Under the pieces are notes generated by a model. That model worked only from the letters and a program-made list of their open reading frames with translations, did no database searches and was not told the origin of the DNA. From Clostridiales bacterium (GTDB lineage Bacteria; Bacillota; Clostridia; Saccharofermentanales; DTU023): 64,000 bases of DNA. Shown one piece after another: positions 36,563 through 45,461 of this stretch (position 1 is the stretch's first letter; each line of letters begins with the position of its first letter). The stretch covers positions 62,001 through 126,000 of the forward strand of contig SFGY01000007.1 of the NCBI GenBank assembly GCA_004556455.1, written 5' to 3'. The position numbers and the translations under genes are program-made.

Positions 36563-38155
36563 TTACACAAGAGTCATAAAAGAACTGTCATCGTCATAAT
36601 CGTGAACAGGTGTTACATTCAAAAGTACATTCCGCATTAGGTTCTTGGCCTCTGTTCTTTTGGTGAATACTTCCTGCACTTTCTCGATTATAGCGGTTTC
36701 TTGCTCTTTATCTTTCGGGAATGGCAACACAAGTTCATAGACGCGCCTGCCGATTGTATCAATAATATCTTGCGTGAACTGCTTTGCCCGGATTTGTTGT
36801 TTGACAATAGGCGACGAAAGCAACGCAAGCAACAAATAGGGGTTCAATTTATCATGGTCAAGGCTTCTGATTTTCCACAAATGGCTTTGATAAACGATTT
36901 TTGTTTCTTCTTCGGTAATCATTGCACAGGTTCCAACAAGGTACGTGCCGTCTTTTACCATAAGAATATCATACGCCGTTACGTCTTGTTTCGCTCGTAA
37001 TGATTCATAAATTTCTTCGCTTAATCCCTGCTTGGGATCAAGTTTGATTTCCCAATTAGCAATGTCGGACGTTCTAATGAACGGAATACTTCCGGTTCCA
37101 TAGGCCAATTTTCCAACTTCATCACCATTAGAAAGGGAAACAAGGCCACGTTCTGCTAATTCAGCGACAGTTACTAAATCATATCTATCTTTTAGCGAAT
37201 TCAGGCTTTCACGAATTTCTGGATTATAATAGATTGGCAAATAAATACTATCAATGATTTGTGATTGCTTAATAGCAAACCCCAAATGATCGTATTCAAG
37301 AGTTTCCCCCGCTTTGAACTTTTCAAACCGTTCCTGAATTGCCGGAACATCATCAAACGGCACAGCTAAACCGCGGGAATCATGCCCGCACCATTTAGCA
37401 ACAGCCATAAATATTTCATTATCAGAACTGATAGTTTCGCCGTCGGATAGCTTGCGCATTAACACAACACAAGTTTTCGCGTGTGTGTGCGGTTGAAACA
37501 GGTTTTCCGGCATAGATATAACTGCTTCAATCTGTGCTTTGCTCTCAACGTAATTCATAATATACTTATGACTTGGATTGCAAAACATACTTTCCGGCGC
37601 GACAATGCCCAAACGTCCGCCGGGTTTGAGCAGTTCTAAGCAACGTTCAATAAAAAGAACCTGCGGGGTTTGAAAATCAAGTTGCTTTGTTGTTTTAGAA
37701 TAAACGCCATTTTTTGCTTTCCACTGAAATCCTAAATCATAATGGGAAAGAATAGTTCTATCATCAATCTTGAGTTTAGAACCGTAAGGCGGATTTGTCA
37801 GAATAACATCGAAAGCCCCTAATTGAATTGAATTCTGAGTATCTGCCCCCCAATTAGACGGCGCTTCAAGACTATTTTCGCAGAATATTCCCCCGCGCCC
37901 GTCGCCCAATATGGCCATATATGCTTTTGTGGTTTTACTGAGAAAACTTTCTTTGTCAATCCCTCGGAAATTCTTGATTGCAACTTCTTGTTGATCGGCA
38001 AAAATCTCACGTTCAGGCCAGCCCAATTCTTCGCCTTCTTGCTTTACCTGCGCCCAAACGTGGCGCAAACTTTCGATAAGAAAGCCGCCGGAACCGCAGG
38101 CGGGGTCTATTCCGACACTGTATTTGATACAATTTAACGCTGGTGCGTAAGTCAT
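36563..38155 (-). pseudogene. Type I-like DNA methylase fused to a TRD, missing its N-terminus
   Basis: Encodes 530 residues: N6-adenine methylase motif I (GIDPACGSGGFLIE) appears by residue 15, and NPPYG (motif IV) at about residue 115, so the usual 130-200-residue HsdM N-terminal domain is absent. From about residue 320 there is a specificity-type target-recognition domain (SIPFIRTSDIANWEI, LMVKDGTYLVGTC). The frame stays open for about 150 bases upstream of the ATG but that sequence does not look like HsdM. It is the last gene of the defence operon and is probably a chimeric remnant. Catalytic motifs are intact, so residual activity cannot be excluded. Confidence 0.72.
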
Positions 38156-38168
38156 GTGTTTATCCTCG

Positions 38169-38192
38169 AAATCCCTTGATTTACAGGGATTT
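38169..38192. repeat. Inverted repeat at the 5' break of the methylase gene
   Basis: AAATCCCT and AGGGATTT flank an 8-base loop, 14 bases upstream of the truncated methylase ATG. It may mark the recombination point that removed the N-terminal part. Confidence 0.5.
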
Positions 38193-38309
38193 TCGCCTTT
38201 CTGCAGAACTTCCTCTGCTGCTTTTCGTGGCAGTTTTTGTATGATTTTAGAGTTTTTCTGTGCCTCATGTTGGTGTGCCTGTTTCCGATTTTCGTACCCC
38301 TGAGCGAGT

Positions 38310-38369
38310 AATCGTTAAAAGGTTTAGGAAATCGTTAAATTGTTTGAGGAATCGTTAAAAGGTTCAGAT
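38310..38369. repeat. Three 20-bp tandem repeats downstream of the specificity locus
   Basis: Units starting at 38310, 38330 and 38351 follow AATCGTTAAAAGGTTTAGGA with few changes. They lie between the third specificity half and the truncated methylase gene. Confidence 0.8.
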
Positions 38370-38372
38370 TGC

Positions 38373-38867
38373 TCATCGTTTCAGTGCATTCAAAATCTGC
38401 AAAGCCTCCTGTGCCCGCATATAATCTGACATAAATTGCCAGTCTGGATCACCGTCCAAGGAAACCGGGAGAAGTATTTGCTCTCTACGAATTCGTTCGT
38501 CATTAATTTCCCGATTAAAGCTGTATTTTTCTTGCAAACGAGAAACTAATGTTGCTAAAAATTGATAGCTATATTCATTCAATTTGCTATTTCCTAATGC
38601 TGTCACGTGATCACTTGCTACAAATTCAAATGGCTGATAAAAAGCTGTTCCTACAGATCCACTATTTGCTACTGTTAAGCAGTTCTGATACACACGCACT
38701 TTTTCATCGTTGCCGACGAAACCATCAACACCGTTGTTCTGAGCAGTAGAGGAAACGTAAGGCATCTTTCCTATTATATGATCGTCTTTCTTTAATCGCT
38801 TTCCGCGACCTATGTTTTTGAATATCTCTTCGTACCCGAAAGCCTTCCAATCTCTATCGGTCAGTAC
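38373..38867 (-). CDS. Third specificity half-subunit, out of frame behind a G9 tract
   Basis: A single type I/IIB target-recognition half (about 164 residues) homologous to the first half of the upstream specificity protein: LTDRDWKAFGYEEIF...GKRLKKDD...MPYVSS aligns with LQDREWKNFFIEDEL...GKRLTKAD...IPFVGA, and both end with a DWQFMSDYM motif. No ATG, GTG or TTG start exists before an internal ATG at 38765. The frame joins the preceding gene if one G is removed from the run at 38867-38875. As sequenced it would therefore be silent or made only from the internal ATG. Phase-variable expression is inferred. Confidence 0.75.
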   Translation of the reverse strand, partial: VLTDRDWKAFGYEEIFKNIGRGKRLKKDDHIIGKMPYVSSTAQNNGVDGFVGNDEKVRVYQNCLTVANSGSVGTAFYQPFEFVASDHVTALGNSKLNEYSYQFLATLVSRLQEKYSFNREINDERIRREQILLPVSLDGDPDWQFMSDYMRAQEALQILNALKR

Positions 38868-39957
38868 CCCCCCCCTGAATGTTTATGCACGATACCAGTT
38901 TTTCATACCGATTTTGCATAATTTCTGTAACATATGACAAGGAATCTGATTCAAGTTTTGCGATGGTCTGCTCCATGTAAGCATGGTTCAGCGCTCCGCT
39001 GTCCGTAAGAGGAAGCATGATGCGCTGTTCGGCAAGACGCGTGGAGTTTGCCGTATAGGAGTAGGAATACCTCTCGCGATTCGATTCAAAGCAGCGGGCA
39101 ATAAATTTTAAAGCTCCGGCGGAAAGTGCTCGCTTCGGCGACAAGATGTTGACCTTTGTTCCCGTATAAAATGGTGTGGTCTGCACAAAGGGTTTTGCCG
39201 TCTCATTGCCGATGGTAATGACAGGTACTTTATCCCAAAGATAAGCCTCATCATGTCCTTCGGTAAATCCGTCAACACCGTTGTTCGTCTCTTTGCGCGT
39301 GACATAAGGAATGCGACCATTCTCTTTGTCAATTTTGTTGCCGTCCAGCGTCTTCCCAATAGTGATGTTAAAAAGATCGCCCAGTCTAACGCCTCCCCAT
39401 GTGGTGTCAGGCATGGCGCCTAAAGCAAGCAAGTCATCCAGTAGTCGATCCTTGAAGTAGGGCAGGACTTTCTCCAGCATGCGTTTTTCCTGCTCCTTCA
39501 TGTAGTCAGACATGAATTGCCAATCGGGTACACCATCGAGAGTGATGGGGAGAAGGATTTTTTGTCTTTTCATTCGTTCAGCATTGAATTTGTATCCGTA
39601 TGCATATTTTGATTTTTGTTGCAAAATGCACTGCTTAAGAAAAAGAAGTGTATATTTGTCGTTCGAATCAGTTTTTTTGATACCAATACGCTTCACGTCA
39701 TCAGAAAAAGTGGCTTTATAAGGATGATAAAAAGTTTCTACAACACTGCCGTTATAATTAACGCCAAGGATGTTCTGATCAGTGCTCTCGTTTTCATTAG
39801 ATACAAACGCCGTAATTCCATTATTGGAATCAGACGCGCCAACAAACGGTATCTTGCCTGGTTTCATATCAGCTTTTGTGAGTCGCTTCCCAGACTTAAT
39901 TGTAAGCTCATCTTCGATAAAAAAGTTCTTCCATTCTCTATCCTGCAAGCTCAGCAT
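38854..39957 (-). CDS. Restriction-modification specificity subunit with two recognition domains
   Basis: A 367-residue S/B-type subunit. Two target-recognition halves (residues 1-150 and 185-335) each end in a conserved helix region (DWQFMSDYMKEQEKRMLEKVL; NHAYMEQTIAKLESDS). Length and partner fit the B subunit of BcgI-type enzymes (about 340 residues). It dictates which bipartite DNA site the nuclease-methylase acts on. The start overlaps the nuclease-methylase gene by seven bases. The last codons (INIQGGGTDR) run through the G9 tract and look non-native, as expected if the natural product continues in another frame. Confidence 0.82.
   Translation of the reverse strand: MLSLQDREWKNFFIEDELTIKSGKRLTKADMKPGKIPFVGASDSNNGITAFVSNENESTDQNILGVNYNGSVVETFYHPYKATFSDDVKRIGIKKTDSNDKYTLLFLKQCILQQKSKYAYGYKFNAERMKRQKILLPITLDGVPDWQFMSDYMKEQEKRMLEKVLPYFKDRLLDDLLALGAMPDTTWGGVRLGDLFNITIGKTLDGNKIDKENGRIPYVTRKETNNGVDGFTEGHDEAYLWDKVPVITIGNETAKPFVQTTPFYTGTKVNILSPKRALSAGALKFIARCFESNRERYSYSYTANSTRLAEQRIMLPLTDSGALNHAYMEQTIAKLESDSLSYVTEIMQNRYEKLVSCINIQGGGTDR
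38867..38875 (-). repeat. G9 homopolymer tract (slippage site) in the specificity locus
   Basis: Nine consecutive G on the coding strand at the 3' end of the specificity gene. Nine G lead to a stop seven codons after the CAG; eight (or eleven) read on through the third recognition half without a stop. Confidence 0.9.
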
Positions 39958-41852
39958 GTGCTCACCTCCTCGAAGAGGTAGCCTCTTCCGTGAGTGATCA
40001 TGTCGAACTCGAAGGTCAGGTAATCTGCGATGGTTTTCTGAAAATCTTTCTCCGTCGGGATCTCGTCATTAAAGTAGTAGAAAGAGTGCAGCCATTCATC
40101 ATCCGCTTCAATAGTGGTTTCCACCATGAACTTGGTCGGAGCTTCCCGTTTTCCCCGGAAGCAATCCAGCAGGCGCTGTTTTTTATCCTTGGCGGTCTCT
40201 GTCTCCACCAGTCCGACGTGTTTTCGTACCACGAAACCGTCATCTTCAAAATTAAAAAACTTCACCAACCGATCTTTGGGCTGTGGTTTATGAGCCGTAA
40301 AGACAGCAATACTGGGATTTACACCGACGCGGTAAAAGGTGTTTTTATTCAAGGTAATCACGGCTTCCAGCGTGTGATTTTTTAAGATGCGCCGCTTCGT
40401 CTTTTTATCTTCACCGTTTTTGCCAATCATGGTGGATTGCGGAACGATGACCGCCACCCGTCCGCCTTCGGCCATGCAATCTAAAAGGTGTTCCACAAAG
40501 GAGATCTCTCGCAACTTGGATGTGGCATCATTTTTCCCTTGCGAGTACGGCGGATTCATCATGCCGACGCTGGGCGCAATGGTTCGCTGGATTTCTTCTG
40601 CGGAGCGATTAAAGAAGTCGTCGCATTCCAAGTTTGATCTGCCGTCTCCACGTAAAATCATGTTAGTTGTAGCGATGGTGAACATGTCTTCACGCAACTC
40701 GATGCCGTGGATTTGCTTTTCCTTGATTTCGCTTCGCTGGTGTTCGTCCTTCGCGTTTTTGAGCATCCTGTGCATTCCAGCGATGAGGAAGCTGGACGTT
40801 CCCGTACAGGGATCGAATAGAGTGTCGGTCGGTTTCACATCCAGCAAGTCACAAAAGAGTTCGCAAATATGGCTCGGTGTGAGTACAACGCCGAGAGACT
40901 GCCCGTCACCGCCGGAGTAACTCATAAACTCAGAATAGAAGCGTCCGAGGATATCTTCTTTTACATTCGCACGCAGCGCTTGCAGGATATTTTTCTGTAG
41001 GTAAATGCCAAAGTACTTAAGCGGTGTCATACCCAAGTCATCGCGCTTTTTATTGAGTGACTGTCTGTTCTTGATAATGGTGAATTGATCCAGAATCATC
41101 TCACGTTTTACATCGGGTTTTACCCGGATACGTTTTAAGTGGTTTGAGAGAGCTTCCCAGACAATATCTCCATCCGTTTTGACCTCATCGCCGATCAGAT
41201 CATCCAATTTGAAGCTGGGATCTTGCAATGCCAAAAGAAGCGCCGAGACTACCAGGGGCTTTTCGGTTTCGCCAAGCTGTGCATAGTCGCGCAGATATTC
41301 ATGCAGCTCGGCAGCGAGTTTGACGATCTCTTCCAGTTCCAGTTCCTCATCGGCACGAATACCTTTCACCTGCTCGTTATAATAAGCGTCGATGTTTTGC
41401 TCATTGAAATTGATGAAAGTTTCAACTGGATCGAGAATCGAGATGGTTTTTCCATCACAAAAAACCGGCTGGATCAGGTGGTGAACCTCATCACCGGAAA
41501 CCCCGACGGCAAAAATCTTCTTAAAAGGTGTATGTTTGGCAACGTGTTCGCCATAGTGAACTGCCCCATTGACAGCGTAATTTACCGTCGCATCCACCGA
41601 GCGATCCAAAGTACTCTGATCCTCATTCCATTTGATATGAAAATTGGTATCTCGTTTATCTTCGATAATCAGCACAAAGTCTTTCACTTGCGCAATAAAC
41701 TCCGGGCTACCGAGTTTTCCCGTGCCACGTTTGGACGCTGTTTTTAACGCTTCATCAATATCTTTAATGCCGCTGATTTCTGCAGTCGCTTTGATCTCTG
41801 CTTCACGCAGAAGTTCAGCCACATAAATATCTGTGTTCTTTTCTCTTGGCAT
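39951..41852 (-). CDS. BcgI-like fused nuclease and N6-adenine methylase subunit
   Basis: A 633-residue protein. Residues about 45-70 have a PD-(D/E)xK-like core (SPE51 followed by FVLIIE64DK66), then a linker and helical domain, N6-methylase motif I LFDPCTGTSSF near residue 340, and NPPYSQG near 430. The arrangement and size match BcgI subunit A (about 640 residues), which cuts on both sides of its site and methylates it when bound to a specificity subunit. AGGAGG lies 12 bases before the ATG. No separate HsdR is encoded nearby, consistent with cleavage by the fused domain. An HsdM with an HsdR-N-like domain is the alternative label. Confidence 0.82.
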   Translation of the reverse strand: MPREKNTDIYVAELLREAEIKATAEISGIKDIDEALKTASKRGTGKLGSPEFIAQVKDFVLIIEDKRDTNFHIKWNEDQSTLDRSVDATVNYAVNGAVHYGEHVAKHTPFKKIFAVGVSGDEVHHLIQPVFCDGKTISILDPVETFINFNEQNIDAYYNEQVKGIRADEELELEEIVKLAAELHEYLRDYAQLGETEKPLVVSALLLALQDPSFKLDDLIGDEVKTDGDIVWEALSNHLKRIRVKPDVKREMILDQFTIIKNRQSLNKKRDDLGMTPLKYFGIYLQKNILQALRANVKEDILGRFYSEFMSYSGGDGQSLGVVLTPSHICELFCDLLDVKPTDTLFDPCTGTSSFLIAGMHRMLKNAKDEHQRSEIKEKQIHGIELREDMFTIATTNMILRGDGRSNLECDDFFNRSAEEIQRTIAPSVGMMNPPYSQGKNDATSKLREISFVEHLLDCMAEGGRVAVIVPQSTMIGKNGEDKKTKRRILKNHTLEAVITLNKNTFYRVGVNPSIAVFTAHKPQPKDRLVKFFNFEDDGFVVRKHVGLVETETAKDKKQRLLDCFRGKREAPTKFMVETTIEADDEWLHSFYYFNDEIPTEKDFQKTIADYLTFEFDMITHGRGYLFEEVSTC

Positions 41853-41879
41853 GGACTTTTATTTCCTCCTCTCGGGCAC

Positions 41880-43391
41880 TTAGATGGATCTGTTTTCAGA
41901 CTTTGCAAACAGTAATCCGTTAGCTGTTGTTGCATATCTCTGTTTGCTGCTGGTCGCCGGAATGGTCAAGCGCAATAACCCGATATCTACCAGCGGTCGA
42001 ATGATGTTTTTTCTAAAGTACTCTGCTGTTTTAATACCGCAGAATGTCTGCATTTCTTGCCGGCTGCGTGGCTCTTTGCAATAGTCCAGTAGTTTTTGGA
42101 TTTCTTCTGTTGATAGTTTCACCTGAGAATAGACTTCCGTACTGACTTGCGTACCAACTTCCGTACTGACTTGCGTAGTTGATTTGTTGGAAGTCGGTCC
42201 CACACTTGCCGTCGCTGCCTCAGAAAGCGGAATGGTGATGGTAAAGACATCGCTTTCCGTGAAGGTAGGCTGCCCGCCGGAATAGAGCTTAGTGTATTTA
42301 TAAGTATTGCGCATACCACTGCCCAATTCGTCGGCAAGCCCGATCTCGCGGAAGACTTTCGCAATCGGCGGGTTTTTAGCAAAAGGCTTAAACGTCTTCA
42401 GGTTGAGGTTTCCGTGGCCATGTGCCAGATTGGCGTTTTCCGTCGTGATCTTATCTGCCTCAATCACGAGCTTCGCCACATAGCCGCTGGAAAAATCTCG
42501 ATGCATGAGGAGGTTGGAGACAATCTCACGTAAAATCTTATCTCTGGCGCTGATACGCTGAATTCCTTCCATGACAAAGAGATCGTTTAAGTGTTTCTGT
42601 CCAAAAGCAATGAGCCGGTCATAGCTTTCAATGAGGTTTGTAATCACGACATCGCGGTCATCGTAGCGATCGACATTAAAGACGCGAAAGATAGCGTCGG
42701 TCTTGTGCTGGGGGAGCACCGACATAATGCGGTTATCGCTGCCAAAGAGCAAAATTGCAGCAAGCGTCAGACCTTCTTGATTGGTATCCGGATCTTTCAA
42801 GATGAGTCCGCAGCTTCGAAGCATCTCTTCATCACTCATATCCAGCCATGCGTGATGCTCAGTATTAACACGAGTCATTCGTCTTGCTCGCTCCAAAAGA
42901 TCCTTGCGCAAAGCAGTAATAGGAATCGCCGGATACACCTTGTTCACGAAATAAGTGTTTTGCTTTCTCGCATAAAGCTTAAAAACCAAATCAGCGTTGT
43001 CGGTGATATCGATATCGGAGTCGTTATTGCGGTCGTAAATACGCCCGGCACTGCGATAAACCGTCTTTCCAGAAGGAACGTAAATATAAAGGATCGTTTT
43101 GCCATCCTCTTCATACTCTTCCGGCGTGAGATAAAGCGGCGGAAACATTTTCGACTCATTGTTAATCGTCGTCACAAAATCTTTTTTGATTTGCATAATA
43201 CGATCCGGCTCAACACCTGCGACTGTTCCATCGTCTTTTACTCCGAGAAAAATATGTCCGCCATCACGGTTGGAAAAAGCGCAGACGGTTTCGTAAACAT
43301 CTTTTGTAATATCCGTTCTTGAGCGTTTAAACTCAACGCTGATGTTTTCTCCTGCGCGAATGAGTTTTTGTAATGTTTCAGGCAGTCTCAC
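41880..43391 (-). CDS. AlbA_2/Schlafen-type putative regulator
   Basis: A 503-residue protein with an N-terminal AlbA_2 domain (ENISVEFKRS, VCAFSNRDGGHIFLGVKDDG), a GHKL-like C-terminal ATPase-type region (ISARDKILREIVSNLLMHRDF, LADELGSGMRN), a Thr/Gln/Val linker with an exact repeat, and a terminal winged helix (EIQKLLDYCKEPRSRQEM). Such proteins occur beside restriction systems and are called putative transcriptional regulators; a nucleic-acid-cutting Schlafen-like activity is also possible. The start is a GTG at 43391 with AGGAGG seven bases upstream, overlapping the HTH gene's stop by four bases. Confidence 0.82.
   Translation of the reverse strand: MRLPETLQKLIRAGENISVEFKRSRTDITKDVYETVCAFSNRDGGHIFLGVKDDGTVAGVEPDRIMQIKKDFVTTINNESKMFPPLYLTPEEYEEDGKTILYIYVPSGKTVYRSAGRIYDRNNDSDIDITDNADLVFKLYARKQNTYFVNKVYPAIPITALRKDLLERARRMTRVNTEHHAWLDMSDEEMLRSCGLILKDPDTNQEGLTLAAILLFGSDNRIMSVLPQHKTDAIFRVFNVDRYDDRDVVITNLIESYDRLIAFGQKHLNDLFVMEGIQRISARDKILREIVSNLLMHRDFSSGYVAKLVIEADKITTENANLAHGHGNLNLKTFKPFAKNPPIAKVFREIGLADELGSGMRNTYKYTKLYSGGQPTFTESDVFTITIPLSEAATASVGPTSNKSTTQVSTEVGTQVSTEVYSQVKLSTEEIQKLLDYCKEPRSRQEMQTFCGIKTAEYFRKNIIRPLVDIGLLRLTIPATSSKQRYATTANGLLFAKSENRSI
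42133..42176. repeat. In-frame 24-bp tandem repeat in the AlbA_2 gene
   Basis: A 20-base word is identical at 42133-42152 and 42157-42176, a period of 24 bp (eight codons, TQVSTEVG). It sits in the linker before the terminal winged helix. Confidence 0.9.
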
Positions 43392-43603
43392 CGTTCATCC
43401 TCCTCTCGTATGGTCTCAAACAGGTCTTCCACCTTGCAGTCCAGTGCCTCAGCGATTTTCAGCAGCACATCCATGCGTACATGCTCGTTTTTCCCGAGTT
43501 TGGCTACCGAATTACTACTGATATCTGCGGCATCTCTTAACTGGACTTTGTTCATGTTCTTATCGATTAAAAGTTTCCACAGCTTGTTGTATATGATTTT
43601 CAT
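43388..43603 (-). CDS. Small Cro/C1-type HTH regulator
   Basis: A 71-residue protein that is essentially one helix-turn-helix domain: KLWKLLIDKNMNKVQLRDAADISSNSVAKL and ALDCKVEDLFE. The ATG at 43603 is preceded by AAAGG at seven bases and overlaps the ATPase gene's stop by four bases; the earlier in-frame ATG lacks a site. It is embedded in the defence operon and probably controls it, perhaps giving the delayed expression typical of restriction systems. Confidence 0.85.
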   Translation of the reverse strand: MKIIYNKLWKLLIDKNMNKVQLRDAADISSNSVAKLGKNEHVRMDVLLKIAEALDCKVEDLFETIREEDER

Positions 43604-45249
43604 CGATTTGCCTTTCTGCTCCATTTGTCTCCGAAGAGAGCCTGCTCATTGTTCTCAAGTTTGATGACCGTCTGTTTTGCAATGATGCTTTGTGCTTCTT
43701 CGGAGCAGTTCAACGTCTTATCGATAGCTATAAAGATTTGTTTCTCTTTTTCTTTGTTATAGATTTCAATCATCCGGCTCATGTCAGGACGTGGCATAGG
43801 ATCAAAGAGGATGGAGTCATGCGCAATCGCCGGCAGCACTGTCGTATCTAAAACGGCGAGGTCATAGATCATCATCCCGCGATAATTTGTACTTGTGCCA
43901 CTGTCCTTTGGCGTCTCAAAGTCATAGCTGTCAAACTTTGAGATTGTCAGATGTGGAGCATTGTACTGATCATCTGTTATGTAGTCATTGATTTCTTCCA
44001 TCTTCCGGTTAATTGTGGCTTCAATTTCTTTAAGGACGAATTTCATTTGTTCTTGGTAGCGGTTATTTGCCTGTTTCTTCTCTTCTTGGAGTTTGTTCCG
44101 CTGATCAAAGGCATTATTTTCGTCCTGCAGTTTATTGATTCTTTGTTCCAATACACTGTAGGCTGTCAGGAATTCCTGAGTAAAAGTCATGGATGGCCGA
44201 ATTTCAGACATTGCATTTCGAATGCTTTCTTCCTGTTCCTGCAAAGAGGCAAGTTCGACCGTAATCTTTTGTTTTGCACTTTCCAATTCCTCTTGAAGAA
44301 TGCCTTGGATCTTGCTATGGAAAGACTCGATATCCATGAGCTTATTAAAATTTGCTTCCGGGAAGAACTCGGCAAGACTTTTCAGATCCGCTTCTGTCGG
44401 ATAAATACCGCGCTGTAGATTTAGTTCAAGCAAATGCAGATCGTCTTGTTTGCCTTTGACGACGCGCCGGATATCGGTATATGCACGTTCTATTTCGTTG
44501 GCACGATTTGCTTCTTCCACTTCCGCCTCGTTGATGGGACGACTCCCTGAATTACAAAGCTCATCTCTTTTTTCTTCCAGTTCACGAATGGCTACGATGT
44601 TTTCTTGATACTTTCCCATTCCGTCTACGGCAGAGGGTATGAACTCATATTTTCTGGCTGCTTTGAATGCATCAATCTTATCTTCCACCAGATGAAGCTG
44701 TTCTTCAAAAGCCAGAATGGAAGAATACATGTTGTAGAGTGCCACCAAAACATGGATGGCATCTTTTTGTGATTCATTTCCACCGCGCATTTGAAGCGGT
44801 CTGAACTCATTGAGGTTGTTCTTGCCATAGATCCTAAAAAAGCGACTTACCGTATTTCTGAAGGAAAGACCGGGTAAATCCATGTCATATTTTTTCGCAA
44901 GCCAGTCCGTGAATTCTTTGATTTCCATCGAATCAATGGGGTCGTTATTCTCATCTACCTTGAAAACTCGCTTTGCGTCTGCTGTATTTCTGGCAAAGCG
45001 ATAATCTTTACCGGCAAATGAAAAGACAAAGTAAATCGTGTGGTTGCCCAGCTCTCTCACCGGCTCGCTTTTAAGATAGGTATTCCCGCCAAAAACAAAG
45101 TCAATAATAAGGAGCATGGTGGATTTGCCGATGGATGCGGCTTTTCCGGGAATGCTTCCAAGCACCACGTTCAGTCCTTTATGAAAGATAACAGGTGGTC
45201 TTTGTCTTTTATTTTCTTTGAACAGTTCGCAGCTTATTTCTCGGAGCAC
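43600..45249 (-). CDS. DUF2326 SMC/Rad50-like ATPase of an ABC-three-component system
   Basis: A 549-residue protein with an N-terminal SMC-like ATPase half (GLNVVLGSIPG, atypical Walker A ending SIGKST at residues 39-44, then LLIIDFVFGG), a long coiled-coil middle (about residues 190-420), and a C-terminal DUF2326 region (PHLTISKFDSYDFETPKDSGTS, MMIYDLAVL, LFDPMPRPDMSR). It matches the ABC component of ABC-3C conflict systems. The start is GTG at 45249, eight bases after GGGAGG, overlapping the small middle component by 16 bases. Confidence 0.88.
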   Translation of the reverse strand: MLREISCELFKENKRQRPPVIFHKGLNVVLGSIPGKAASIGKSTMLLIIDFVFGGNTYLKSEPVRELGNHTIYFVFSFAGKDYRFARNTADAKRVFKVDENNDPIDSMEIKEFTDWLAKKYDMDLPGLSFRNTVSRFFRIYGKNNLNEFRPLQMRGGNESQKDAIHVLVALYNMYSSILAFEEQLHLVEDKIDAFKAARKYEFIPSAVDGMGKYQENIVAIRELEEKRDELCNSGSRPINEAEVEEANRANEIERAYTDIRRVVKGKQDDLHLLELNLQRGIYPTEADLKSLAEFFPEANFNKLMDIESFHSKIQGILQEELESAKQKITVELASLQEQEESIRNAMSEIRPSMTFTQEFLTAYSVLEQRINKLQDENNAFDQRNKLQEEKKQANNRYQEQMKFVLKEIEATINRKMEEINDYITDDQYNAPHLTISKFDSYDFETPKDSGTSTNYRGMMIYDLAVLDTTVLPAIAHDSILFDPMPRPDMSRMIEIYNKEKEKQIFIAIDKTLNCSEEAQSIIAKQTVIKLENNEQALFGDKWSRKANR

Positions 45250-45461
45250 AGAAAGATCCTCCCTTCGTCATCAAGCTCTACCTTTTGCATGGCATAAAGG
45301 CAGTCGAGAGCTTCGATGAGACGCACAGTGTCCTGATGCTTATGCGAAAGCTTTTGATAGATTTCGCGAGGAGATTTCGGATGATCCAGCATCCTCAAAA
45401 TCTCAGGCATGAGTGGCAATGCACTCTCTTCGTATGAAAATAATTTATTTGGTAAGAGCAT
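45234..45461 (-). CDS. ABC-three-component middle component
   Basis: A 75-residue protein beginning MLLPNKLFSYEES, the hallmark start of the small middle component found between DUF2326 ATPases and their effectors, followed by a winged-helix-like segment (SPREIYQKLSHKHQDTVRLIEALDCLYAMQKVEL). The ATG at 45461 has GAGG eight bases upstream. It overlaps both neighbours (about 17 and 16 bases), so stoichiometric expression is likely. It is thought to bridge ATPase and effector. Confidence 0.82.
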   Translation of the reverse strand: MLLPNKLFSYEESALPLMPEILRMLDHPKSPREIYQKLSHKHQDTVRLIEALDCLYAMQKVELDDEGRIFLCSEK

